This document shows, piece after piece, positions 1 through 7,833 of a stretch of 57,940 nt of DNA. Both the position numbers and the translations under genes were made by a program. Under the pieces are notes generated by a model that saw only the letters and a list, made by a program, of their open reading frames with translations, ran no database searches and was not told the origin of the DNA. The DNA comes from Nitrospirales bacterium (lineage in GTDB: Bacteria; Nitrospirota; Nitrospiria; Nitrospirales; UBA8639), in contig BQIW01000018.1 in the NCBI GenBank assembly GCA_021604105.1, positions 1-57,940 of the forward strand, written 5' to 3'. Within the stretch, counting starts at the first letter, position 1. The number at the start of each line of letters is the position of its first letter.

Positions 1-112
1 CAACGACCTGCGGCATAATGCTCGCCAGGTTTTGATTCATGACCCGGGCATAGAGAGAATTGGTCGGTCCCTTCGTAACAAGATCCAATATCGTCACTCG
101 ACGTGGACGCAT
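1..112 (-). CDS. Radical SAM / B12-binding protein, N-terminal fragment
   Basis: The first 37 codons of a gene run off the left edge on the minus strand. The reading begins MRPRRVTILDLVTKG and continues with a stretch ending NLASIMPQVV. This pattern is the usual opening of large radical SAM proteins with an N-terminal cobalamin-binding domain, which carry out methylations or rearrangements using S-adenosylmethionine, a 4Fe-4S cluster and B12. A GGAGG ribosome binding site lies six bases before the ATG at 110-112. An overlapping ATG four bases upstream is in another frame. The catalytic CxxxCxxC motif would lie outside the window, so family membership rests on the opening segment only. Confidence 0.55.
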   Translation of the reverse strand, partial: MRPRRVTILDLVTKGPTNSLYARVMNQNLASIMPQVV

Positions 113-222
113 ACATAACCTCCATAAACTCAAGCGCTAAGACAGAAAAGGTCCAGTAAAGGGAAATAGGGTTTGTTAGCAGCCTATGCTGCCCGTGCAG
201 ATTGAAATTGAATCCCGTTGTT

Positions 223-290
223 CGTTCGGAATTGGGGGGGGATATAATTCTTGTTGGCATGAGGATTCATTCTGATCGTCATTCCGAACG
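223..290. repeat. 10-bp inverted repeat upstream of the radical SAM gene
   Basis: CGTTCGGAAT at 223-232 is repeated exactly as its reverse complement at 281-290, with 48 bases between the arms. The loop contains a run of eight G (234-241) and a TATAAT at 243-248. It sits in the 288-base gap between the radical SAM gene start and the end of the sensor kinase gene. It could be an RNA structure or paired operator half-sites. The function is unknown. Confidence 0.3.
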
Positions 291-400
291 TTCTGCCCCA
301 TTTCGCCTTTGTTAAGCTCCGACCGTGTCCCAATGTAGAAAATTTTAAGCAGTAAAAGATCTGAACGGTTAATAGTTCTTCAATTATACACGAATGAATC

Positions 401-1804
401 TTACCGAACCTGTTTTAAATTATTACGGATTGGTAAGGTTGAGGGTTTTTTGTACGACTGGGCATTGTGCATGGGAAATTCCAGTGTCACACGTAATCCT
501 GGATGATTGTCGGAAAGACTGATACGGATTCCATGAAGATCGGCAATCGCCGACACTAAACTAAGGCCAAGCCCGCTACCGGTTGTCGTTCGACTGGTTT
601 CCAGTCGATAAAAGCGTTGGAAAATTTTTTCTCGTTCGGATTCCGGAACGCCGGGTCCCGTATCGGTAATGACGGCCGTTACCCCGGACAGTCGTTGAGA
701 AAGGATGAGAGAGATTCGGGCACCTGGCGGGGAATGGCGAATGGCATTTTCCAGGAGGTTGACAAGCATTTGGGTGATCAGTCTGCTATCCCCATGAAAC
801 TGCAGATCTGGTTGGATGGTGGTAAAGAGAATTTGCTGTCGCTCCTCGGCAATCGGGGCATAGGTTTCTTCAAGAACTTCAAAGATTTCACTGAGTGAGA
901 TCTCATGAAATTTCTGCCGGTAGGCACCGGAGCCCACATGTGCGATTCCCAACAGGGCGCTGAACGTTTCGAGGATTTCATCATTTTGTTTGAGCGCCTG
1001 ATCAATAGCTTTTTCATAATCTTCCAGAGAGGTCGCCCGGTTACGGGCTCCTTCCAGTTTCTGTCGCATACGCGACAACGGCGTCCTCAAATCATGAGCC
1101 ATGTCTATAGAAACCTGCCGCAAGCCTCCCATCAATTTTTCAATTTGTTCCAGCATCAGATTAATTTGGCGACTCAATCGATCAAATTCGTCATTGGTCC
1201 CTTTGAGGGAAATACGCCGGTCAAAGTGTCCATTGATAATTTCCCCCACCGTGAGATTGATTTTTTCCACCCGTCGCAACGTAATGGCACTCACAATCGC
1301 TCCGCAGGCAAGCCCCAAAATAAGAATAGCAGCTAACAACCATCCAAACGCTTGCCGTAAAAATTCCTTCGCCGCTTCCAGGTCTTTTAAATCCTGCCCG
1401 ACCGTCAATTGCGCACCATCCGGCAACAACACCGCCTGCGCGCGAAGTGCATGTGAATTATGGTCAAGTGGTAGGTCTTTCGGTGCCAGCTCCTGAAACC
1501 ATTGTCGGACAGAAGCGCCTGATGGCAAATTTTCAACAATTGATCTCCCGACGCCATCCCGCAACAAAAGGTAAGTCCCCGGCTCCACCAAATCAGGATT
1601 CGTCGAATTGAGGGATCCGGCCTCATACTCCTTGGCGAGCATTTGAATCTGCCAGGTGATTTCTCCGTCAACACGCTCCAGCAAATACCGGACGGCTATC
1701 CAATATGAAACGACAAAGGTGGTGATCACAAACACGGCAAACAGGCACGCGGTGAAAAGGGTTAATCGGAAACTGGCTGTACGTAGAAGCTTACGCATCG
1801 GCAC
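401..1804 (-). CDS. Sensor histidine kinase, HAMP type (two-component)
   Basis: This is a membrane sensor kinase of the EnvZ/QseC-like class, 467 aa. A transmembrane segment at about residues 13-35 is followed by a periplasmic loop of about 115 residues, a second transmembrane segment at about 152-174 and a HAMP linker. The HisKA phosphoacceptor box contains H237 in MAHDLRTPLSR, and the HATPase domain shows the N box (NLLENAIRHS) and glycine-rich G boxes. The start is GTG at 1804; an ATG two codons later is an alternative. The start overlaps the end of the response regulator gene by 14 bases, so the two are translationally coupled and form one system. The signal sensed is not evident from the short loop. 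Confidence 0.93.
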   Translation of the reverse strand: MPMRKLLRTASFRLTLFTACLFAVFVITTFVVSYWIAVRYLLERVDGEITWQIQMLAKEYEAGSLNSTNPDLVEPGTYLLLRDGVGRSIVENLPSGASVRQWFQELAPKDLPLDHNSHALRAQAVLLPDGAQLTVGQDLKDLEAAKEFLRQAFGWLLAAILILGLACGAIVSAITLRRVEKINLTVGEIINGHFDRRISLKGTNDEFDRLSRQINLMLEQIEKLMGGLRQVSIDMAHDLRTPLSRMRQKLEGARNRATSLEDYEKAIDQALKQNDEILETFSALLGIAHVGSGAYRQKFHEISLSEIFEVLEETYAPIAEERQQILFTTIQPDLQFHGDSRLITQMLVNLLENAIRHSPPGARISLILSQRLSGVTAVITDTGPGVPESEREKIFQRFYRLETSRTTTGSGLGLSLVSAIADLHGIRISLSDNHPGLRVTLEFPMHNAQSYKKPSTLPIRNNLKQVR

Positions 1805-2468
1805 TCATACGATAGCCCGTGCCGCGGACAGTATGGATCAGTTGCTGTGTAAAGCCTTTATTGATCTTCATCCTCAGGCGGCTGATATGCGTGTCGACCA
1901 CGCTGGTCCGAGGGTCAAAATAAAAATCCCATACATGCTCGAGCAACATGGTGCGGGTCACGACCTGACCGGCATTTCGCATAAGATATTCGAGCAGGCG
2001 GAATTCGCGAGGTTGAAGCTCAATGCACACCTCTCCCCGTTTCACGATTCGTGTGAGGAGATCCAGTTCAAGATCTCCGACGCGTAACCGTGTCTCAATC
2101 CGTGACATGGGAGGACGGCGACGAAGCGCCTCTACCCGAGCTTTTAACTCTGAAAAGGCGAAGGGTTTGGTAAGATAATCGTCGCCACCACTTTGCAGTC
2201 CTTCGACTCGATGATCAATCTCACCCAAGGCACTGAGAAAGAGAACGGGGGTTTTCACATTCGTAGCTCGCAGTCCCTTGACCAGACTGATCCCGTCAAG
2301 ACTGGGGAGCATCCGGTCGACTATCAAGACTTCATACACCTCATCGATGGCCTTCTTCAAACCCTCTTTCCCATCCGTGACAATATCGACCACGTATCCT
2401 TCCTCGACCAGTCCACTGGCAATATACGAGGCCGTTTCTTGATCGTCTTCCAACACGAGGATCTTCAT
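1791..2468 (-). CDS. OmpR/PhoB-family response regulator
   Basis: This 225-aa protein has an N-terminal receiver domain (LVLEDDQET acidic pocket, phosphoacceptor Asp in LIVDRMLPSLDG, conserved Lys in LTKPF) and a C-terminal winged-helix DNA-binding domain ending in the typical RGTGYRM stretch. It is the cognate regulator of the kinase encoded immediately downstream, whose start overlaps its last codons (regulator first, kinase second). The closest named relatives by motif are the copper/heavy-metal-type and QseB-type regulators, but no metal-resistance gene is next to it, so no specific role is assigned. Confidence 0.93.
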   Translation of the reverse strand: MKILVLEDDQETASYIASGLVEEGYVVDIVTDGKEGLKKAIDEVYEVLIVDRMLPSLDGISLVKGLRATNVKTPVLFLSALGEIDHRVEGLQSGGDDYLTKPFAFSELKARVEALRRRPPMSRIETRLRVGDLELDLLTRIVKRGEVCIELQPREFRLLEYLMRNAGQVVTRTMLLEHVWDFYFDPRTSVVDTHISRLRMKINKGFTQQLIHTVRGTGYRMSADA

Positions 2469-3007
2469 TTTGTACGTAAGCCTTTATGCTTGGGAGGGAG
2501 ATGCCTTCACCATAACACGGAAAAGGGCCGTGTCTCAGCTAAAAAGTCCTCGTCTAATTCCTGGAGGGAAGGAGAGTACGTCTTCCTCCGTTCGGCCATG
2601 TTGAATTTTTCGTTTGAACCGAAGTGAGTCCATCTGATGGAAACTCCGAATCCTACCTAATTGCACACGGGTACATGGGCCTCCCAGGTATCCAAAGGCC
2701 AAATGTTACGGTGGACCTCACCCTTGTGAATCTTCGTACCTGAATGAAGGGGTAAAAACTGGCAATAAGAAATTGAAAGGCTTTTTGAACATTAAAGGAA
2801 AATCAAGGAATGCCAGTTGCATTAAGACCCGTCTTCCTGTACGGTTTTGAAAGAATCGACCGTCTCGCAGGATCCAAGCCATTCTCCGGCTGTTCTGGCC
2901 GGTGCCGTAGCCCAAATCTCCTCAGACCGGCCTCGATACGCAACCTCAGCAAAGAACAATGTCGTTCGTGCTTCGTCTGGTTGTGCCCAACAAAGGAACC
3001 GACTGTC
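2469..3007. other. Divergent intergenic region before typA
   Basis: This gap separates the minus-strand two-component operon from plus-strand typA and should hold both promoters. The typA frame stays open upstream to an ATG at 2810, but the translated extension (66 residues, Cys- and Arg-rich) has no resemblance to TypA proteins. No RNA gene or convincing terminator is seen. Confidence 0.5.
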
Positions 3008-4846
3008 ATGCCGAATCAAAAACGCCGAAAAGACCTTCGCAATGTCGCCATCATCGCTCACGTCGATCATGGCAAAACAACGTTAGTGGATGCCCTGCTC
3101 AGGCAAACCGGCGCGCATATATTCAAAGAAGGCGAAGCCGTCATTATGGATTCGAATCCATTGGAAAAGGAGCGTGGCATTACCATTTTTTCGAAAAATG
3201 CGTCGCTTCTCTATAAAGATACCCGCATCAATCTCGTTGATACGCCAGGCCATGCCGATTTTGGGAGTGAAGTCGAGCGCATTCTCCGCATGGTGGACGG
3301 TGTGCTCCTGCTGGTGGATGCCTTTGATGGCCCGATGCCTCAAACCAAATTTGTCCTCAAAAAATCGTTGGAACTACATCTCAAGCCTATCGTGGTGATC
3401 AACAAAATCGATCGGCCCAATGCCAGACCTGAAGAAATCGTGAATCAGACCTTTGATTTGTTTTGTGAGCTCAATGCGACCGACGAACAGTTAGATTTCC
3501 CGATTGTGTACGCATCCGGAAAAGAAGGAAAGTCCACACTGGATTTGAGTGATCCCACCGTCGACATGAAACCGTTATTAGATACGATCATCCATCGGGT
3601 CCTGCCACCTGTGGCTGATCCGGAGCAACCATTTCAAATGCTCGTCACCATGTTGGAATATGATTCTTATATCGGTCGGGTGGCAGTGGGACGGATTGTC
3701 CATGGGATGATTGAAGTCGGCAATCAGATCGTCGCCGTCAAACGGGATGGCACCATTTCCCGCGGCAAGGTCACCAAACTCTTAGCTTATCAGGGGCTGA
3801 CCCGTGTCGAAACCGATTCCGCTCAAGCCGGAGACATTATTTCCCTGGCCGGACATCAGGACGTTCGGGTGGGAGAAACGTTAGCTTCTCCTCAAAATCC
3901 GACAGCCCTACCGACCGTCAACGTTGATGAACCGACGATTTCCATGAATTTCTCTCATAACACCAGCCCCTTGGCTGGAAAAGACGGGGGTCGCTTTCTC
4001 ACGTCGCGACACATTCGTGAACGCCTGGCTCACGAAGCCATGATGAATGTGGGTATTAAAGTGGAGGAGGCCGACGGTGGCGAGCGATTTACCGTCTCGG
4101 GACGAGGCGAACTCCATTTGTCCATTTTAATCGAAACCATGCGTCGGGAAGGATTTGAATTAGAAGTCTCCCCGCCCAAAGTCATTTACAAAGAAATGGA
4201 CGGCGAGATCCTGGAACCGGTCGAACTCGTGGTCGTTGAGGTGGACCCCGGTTATCAGGGTGCGGTCATTGAAGCGCTCGGCGGCCGGAAAGCCGAAATG
4301 AAAGACCTGCGAATCAGTGCCGTCGGCACCGTCCGCATGGAATTTCACATTGCGTCGCGTGCCCTTTTAGGGTTTCGCAGTGAATTATTAAGGATGACCA
4401 GAGGCAGCGGGGTCATGTCACAAATTTTCTATGAATACCAACCCTTTAAAGGAGAGATTCCTCATCGTTCGGCTGGAGTGCTCATTGCTCATGGTCCTGG
4501 ACAAGCCGTGGCCTATGGTCTCTGGGGACTTCAGGATCGTGGAGAAATTTTTCTTCATCCTGGAGACGATATTTATGAGGGCATGCTGGTGGGGGTCAAC
4601 AACAAAGGCAACGACCTTGTCGTCAATGCCATTCGCGAGAAAAAACTCACCAATATTCGGGCCTCCGGGACCGATGAAGCCATTCACCTTATTCCACCAC
4701 GGGAAATGACTCTGGAATTCGCCTTGGAATTTATCGAAGACGATGAGCTGGTCGAAGTGACCCCCAAAAATGTGCGGCTGCGAAAGCGCTACCTCACCGA
4801 CAACGAGCGCCGCTCCGCTCGCAACTTATCCAAAAAGGCTCAATGA
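3008..4846 (+). CDS. typA: Translational GTPase TypA/BipA
   Basis: TypA is a ribosome-associated EF-G-like GTPase that helps 50S assembly and growth under stress. The 612-aa product has the G1 loop AHVDHGKTT near the N-terminus, GITI in switch I, the DTPGHADF G3 motif, the NKIDRP G4 motif, then domain II and the EF-G-like domains III and V with the TypA-specific C-terminal domain. The start is placed at 3008 because the conserved N-terminus ([18 protein letters not shown]) begins there and AAAGGA lies upstream. The longer in-frame ATG at 2810 would add 66 residues unlike the family. It stands alone on the plus strand. Confidence 0.97.
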   Translation: MPNQKRRKDLRNVAIIAHVDHGKTTLVDALLRQTGAHIFKEGEAVIMDSNPLEKERGITIFSKNASLLYKDTRINLVDTPGHADFGSEVERILRMVDGVLLLVDAFDGPMPQTKFVLKKSLELHLKPIVVINKIDRPNARPEEIVNQTFDLFCELNATDEQLDFPIVYASGKEGKSTLDLSDPTVDMKPLLDTIIHRVLPPVADPEQPFQMLVTMLEYDSYIGRVAVGRIVHGMIEVGNQIVAVKRDGTISRGKVTKLLAYQGLTRVETDSAQAGDIISLAGHQDVRVGETLASPQNPTALPTVNVDEPTISMNFSHNTSPLAGKDGGRFLTSRHIRERLAHEAMMNVGIKVEEADGGERFTVSGRGELHLSILIETMRREGFELEVSPPKVIYKEMDGEILEPVELVVVEVDPGYQGAVIEALGGRKAEMKDLRISAVGTVRMEFHIASRALLGFRSELLRMTRGSGVMSQIFYEYQPFKGEIPHRSAGVLIAHGPGQAVAYGLWGLQDRGEIFLHPGDDIYEGMLVGVNNKGNDLVVNAIREKKLTNIRASGTDEAIHLIPPREMTLEFALEFIEDDELVEVTPKNVRLRKRYLTDNERRSARNLSKKAQ

Positions 4847-4880
4847 CTCCGGCCTCCTTCCAATTTTTGATCTGATTCTT

Positions 4881-4915
4881 GGGCCTTGCCATCACGGACC
4901 CGTGCGGCGAGGCCC
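4881..4915 (+). terminator. Hairpin downstream of typA
   Basis: GGGCCTTGCC (4881-4890) pairs with GGCGAGGCCC (4906-4915), with one G-T wobble, and the interior CACGG/CCGTG can extend the stem. It begins 35 bases after the typA stop. No T run follows, so it may be a 3'-end stabilising structure rather than a classical terminator. Confidence 0.4.
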
Positions 4916-5261
4916 ATGGCCATTCTCTCCGATTCAACCCGCGGGTCTTGTAAAAAAACCGTTCGACTTGGTCCAATGCCCTTTGACCAGAAGGTATGCT
5001 AAACCCCCTTCACTCAGGCCTTTCTCAACAGTCCTTTAAGAAATCGCCCACGAAAGACTTGAGAGCCGGGTTCAATCCTCTATCAGGCAACTATCTGCTC
5101 TTCCTCGCAATAAGATTTTGACTCCTCGGGCGCTTTCCCCTCTTAAGTACTTTCCTCTTTCATCATTTTTACGTATAATTCAGTCCTACCGTCCGGACGG
5201 GAAAAAGCCTTGCCGGCAGGGCTTTTCACCCGATAGCGATCCATCCCATTGTGGAGCAGGC
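4916..5261 (+). promoter_or_regulatory. dapF-like leader: -10 box and two palindromic hairpins
   Basis: TATAAT at 5174-5179 (in ACGTATAATTC) is a good -10 hexamer; no clear -35 is seen at the proper distance. The transcript would then contain the perfect 12-base palindrome CCGTCCGGACGG (5189-5200), followed by a near-perfect hairpin AAAAGCCTTGCC/GGCAGGGCTTTT (5203-5226), ending 35 bases before the ATG. The second hairpin ends in TTTT and could work as an attenuator-like element. No known riboswitch consensus was recognised. Confidence 0.35.
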
Positions 5262-6131
5262 ATGAACAACAATTTTTTCAAAGGACATGGCTTGGGCAAT
5301 GACTATATTGCGCTCGACCCAGCCAAATTGTCTTTTAAATTAACACCGCGGACCATCCGGGCTCTCTGTGATCGGCATTGGGGAGTGGGAAGTGACGGCA
5401 TTCTGGCGCTCGGACCTTCGAAAAAAGCCGACTTTGGTCTCCGCATATACAACCCTGACGGGAGTGAGGCCGAGAAATCCGGTAATGGCCTGCGAATTTT
5501 CGGCTGTTATCTGTACCACACCAAACATACGAGGAAAAAACACTTTACGGTAGAAACTAAAGGCGGATTGGTTGAGGTCCATTTGGAACTCAACGGACAT
5601 GGATACGTGAATGGCGCCACAGTTGACATGGGACGAGCCTCGTTTCAACCCATTTCTCTCCCCTGTACCTTACGGGTACCTGAGTTGATTCAACAGCCCG
5701 TGAAGGCCGCAGGCCAGTCTCTCCGGTTTACCGGGGTCAGTGTCGGAAACCCGCATTGTGTCGTGTATAAAAAACAGGAAGATCAATGGACCCGACAAGA
5801 CCTTCTGGAAATCGGGCCGGAACTGGAAAATCATATCATTTTCCCGAAACGAACCAATGTCCAACTGGCCGTTCCTTCCGGGCCTCGGACCATTTCAATT
5901 TTAATCTGGGAACGAGGAGCGGGAGAAACGCAGGCCTCGGGTTCCTCCGCCTGTGCGGCGGCTTGCGCCGGAGTACGGTTAGGATTAGTTAAAAGCCCCG
6001 TATGTGTAAAAGCTCCCGGAGGAACATTGGAAATTACCGTTGATCCTCAATACAACATCACAATGAAAGGGCCCGTTACCGAAGTCGCCAGAGGAGAAAT
6101 CAGTCAAGGCTTCATAAACGCCCTGCGTTAA
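5262..6131 (+). CDS. Diaminopimelate epimerase-like protein, both catalytic Cys replaced by Ser
   Basis: This 289-aa protein has the DapF two-lobe fold signature: GHGLGNDY at the N-terminus, NPDGSEAE and GNGLRIF around residues 64-80, and ERGAGETQASGSSACA around 217-231. DapF interconverts LL- and meso-diaminopimelate with a pair of cysteine thiols (Cys73 and Cys217 in the Haemophilus enzyme). Here both are serine: S73 (codon TCC) in EKSGNGLR and S226 (codon TCG) in QASGSSAC, while the surrounding motifs are kept. The start at 5262 is chosen because family homology begins there and GGAGCAGG precedes it. It may be a divergent epimerase/isomerase acting on another substrate rather than a true DapF, so no symbol is given. 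Confidence 0.85.
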   Translation: MNNNFFKGHGLGNDYIALDPAKLSFKLTPRTIRALCDRHWGVGSDGILALGPSKKADFGLRIYNPDGSEAEKSGNGLRIFGCYLYHTKHTRKKHFTVETKGGLVEVHLELNGHGYVNGATVDMGRASFQPISLPCTLRVPELIQQPVKAAGQSLRFTGVSVGNPHCVVYKKQEDQWTRQDLLEIGPELENHIIFPKRTNVQLAVPSGPRTISILIWERGAGETQASGSSACAAACAGVRLGLVKSPVCVKAPGGTLEITVDPQYNITMKGPVTEVARGEISQGFINALR

Positions 6132-6544
6132 AACAGATATCCCTTCCCCACTCCCTGGCTTGTTCTCGGAGTCGACCGCCCACGGTTCCTGAATTCCGCC
6201 AGAACGTACAAAGAAATGCCAGGACATTCCATTTGTGCTATCCCGAAAACTCTCCCTTCCCGGAGGGCACCGAAGGCACTCACTTTTTATCTCGAATAAT
6301 CGTTAAACATTCTTTCTCCGGCATTTTTTACACTGTCTCCTGGGAGAGGTCAGCGAGGCTGGCCGTGAGACTATCTCTGCCACCGGACCATCATCCGGAC
6401 CCTGGTCCGATACACGGGTTTGCTCTGCTCTGCATAGTCAATGGGATCATCCACAAGCACCAGTCCCCTTCAACAGCATGATACAGCCCTATCCCGGTAT
6501 CAACCCGGAAACAGGCATTCACCGGCTCCGCTGGTTAGTCTGGT
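6132..6544. other. Convergent intergenic region
   Basis: This lies between the DapF-like gene and the peroxidase gene, which converge. A 7-bp hairpin CGGACCA/TGGTCCG with a 12-base loop is seen at 6384-6409. No T run is attached and no coding sequence with family resemblance is present. Confidence 0.4.
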
Positions 6545-7615
6545 TTATTCTGGTAACTTGGGAAATTCAAACGGAATCGGTTCGCCGGTCAATGCTTTTA
6601 GAAAGGCAATAAGATCGGTCTTCTCTTGCGGCGACAATCCCAGCGGTTTCATCAACGGACTTAACTGAGGATTGGCATTCCCGCCTTTATCGAAAAAGTC
6701 GATCACCTCCTCTAAGGTTTTAAAGGCACCGTCATGCATATACGGTGCGGATTCCGTAATACTTCGAAGCGTTGGAGTTTTGAATGCTCCTTTATCTCGT
6801 TCACGAAGAGTCACATAATACCGGCCCAAATCTTCTTTCATCGGCCCCACTTGCGGCACGCCAAGGTTGTGAAACCGATTATCCGTAAAATTTGAATCGT
6901 TGTGACAGAGGATGCACCGGCCTTTTCCTTTGAAAATGGCCATCCCACGCTGGGCGTCTTCTCCCATCGCTTGTGGATCACCTAAGACAAACTTATCGAA
7001 GGCCGAATTGGTGGAGATGATTGTCCGTTCATAGGCAGCTATCGCTTCGGCGATTCCCTGCAAACTCACTTCGGTTCCGAATACTTTCTGAAACGCTTCC
7101 TTGTAGCCGCTTATCTTCGCAATTTTGGGCACGACAGCTTCATGGGTCTCAGCCATTTCAACGGGATTATGAATAGGACCAATGGCCTGTTCTTCCAAAG
7201 AGCCGGCTCGACCATCCCAGAATTGGAAGGGATTAAAGGCGGTGTTGTAGACTGTCGGCGATTGACGCCCTCCACGCTTCCCACCCACTCCCACGGAGGT
7301 TTGGTTGGGATCGGCAAAGCCCGCAACAGGGTTATGACAAAACGCACAAGAGATCGCATTGTTTTTGGATAAACGCCCATCAAAATACAGCTGTTTACCC
7401 AGAGACACTTTGGCGGCATAATTTAAATTGGTGGCCGGCACAGGAACCACCGTCGGGAGTGGACCTATGTCGGGAACCATATGTCCATCAACCGTGATCA
7501 TTCCCCCTTCTGAATTAGGCCGCATTTCACTCCCTAATCCTATGGAGGTGAGACCCAGTCCTATCAGGATTGTGCAAAGTACTGTGGTCAATTCCCTTTT
7601 GATTGCTGGCTTCAT
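6545..7615 (-). CDS. Di-haem cytochrome c peroxidase (CcpA/MauG family)
   Basis: This is a periplasmic di-haem enzyme that reduces hydrogen peroxide using electrons from a small c-type cytochrome. It is 356 aa with an N-terminal signal peptide (hydrophobic stretch about residues 10-28). Two haem-binding motifs are visible: CAFCH at 90-94 (peroxidatic haem side) and CILCH at 234-238 (electron-transfer haem). The family segment APYMHDG supplies the usual region around the C-terminal haem's Met ligand. FQFWDGRAG is the common W-containing motif. An AGGAGGGG ribosome binding site precedes the ATG. It is monocistronic and convergent with the DapF-like gene. Because it lacks a MauG gene context, a peroxidase role is more likely than cofactor maturation. 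Confidence 0.92.
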   Translation of the reverse strand: MKPAIKRELTTVLCTILIGLGLTSIGLGSEMRPNSEGGMITVDGHMVPDIGPLPTVVPVPATNLNYAAKVSLGKQLYFDGRLSKNNAISCAFCHNPVAGFADPNQTSVGVGGKRGGRQSPTVYNTAFNPFQFWDGRAGSLEEQAIGPIHNPVEMAETHEAVVPKIAKISGYKEAFQKVFGTEVSLQGIAEAIAAYERTIISTNSAFDKFVLGDPQAMGEDAQRGMAIFKGKGRCILCHNDSNFTDNRFHNLGVPQVGPMKEDLGRYYVTLRERDKGAFKTPTLRSITESAPYMHDGAFKTLEEVIDFFDKGGNANPQLSPLMKPLGLSPQEKTDLIAFLKALTGEPIPFEFPKLPE

Positions 7616-7833
7616 TCGGTCTTCCCCTCCTGATCAGTTTGACGCCATTCCCGATATACTACAGCCCTTATTCAATCCTTCATTTTACCTTGAATGTCCC
7701 CGAAATAAAAAGACAATTGCTCCACAAATTCCAAAGAGAGATGCTCCCATCGGTTCCTTTCAGGTAAGTTCCCTATCCAACAATGGGGCCTTGCCAGAAA
7801 ACTCCAATTGGCCATCACCTCCAAATTTTTTGC

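Noticed and set aside
2810-3007. In-frame N-terminal extension of TypA
   Set aside because: Unlike any TypA N-terminus; the family start is at 3008.
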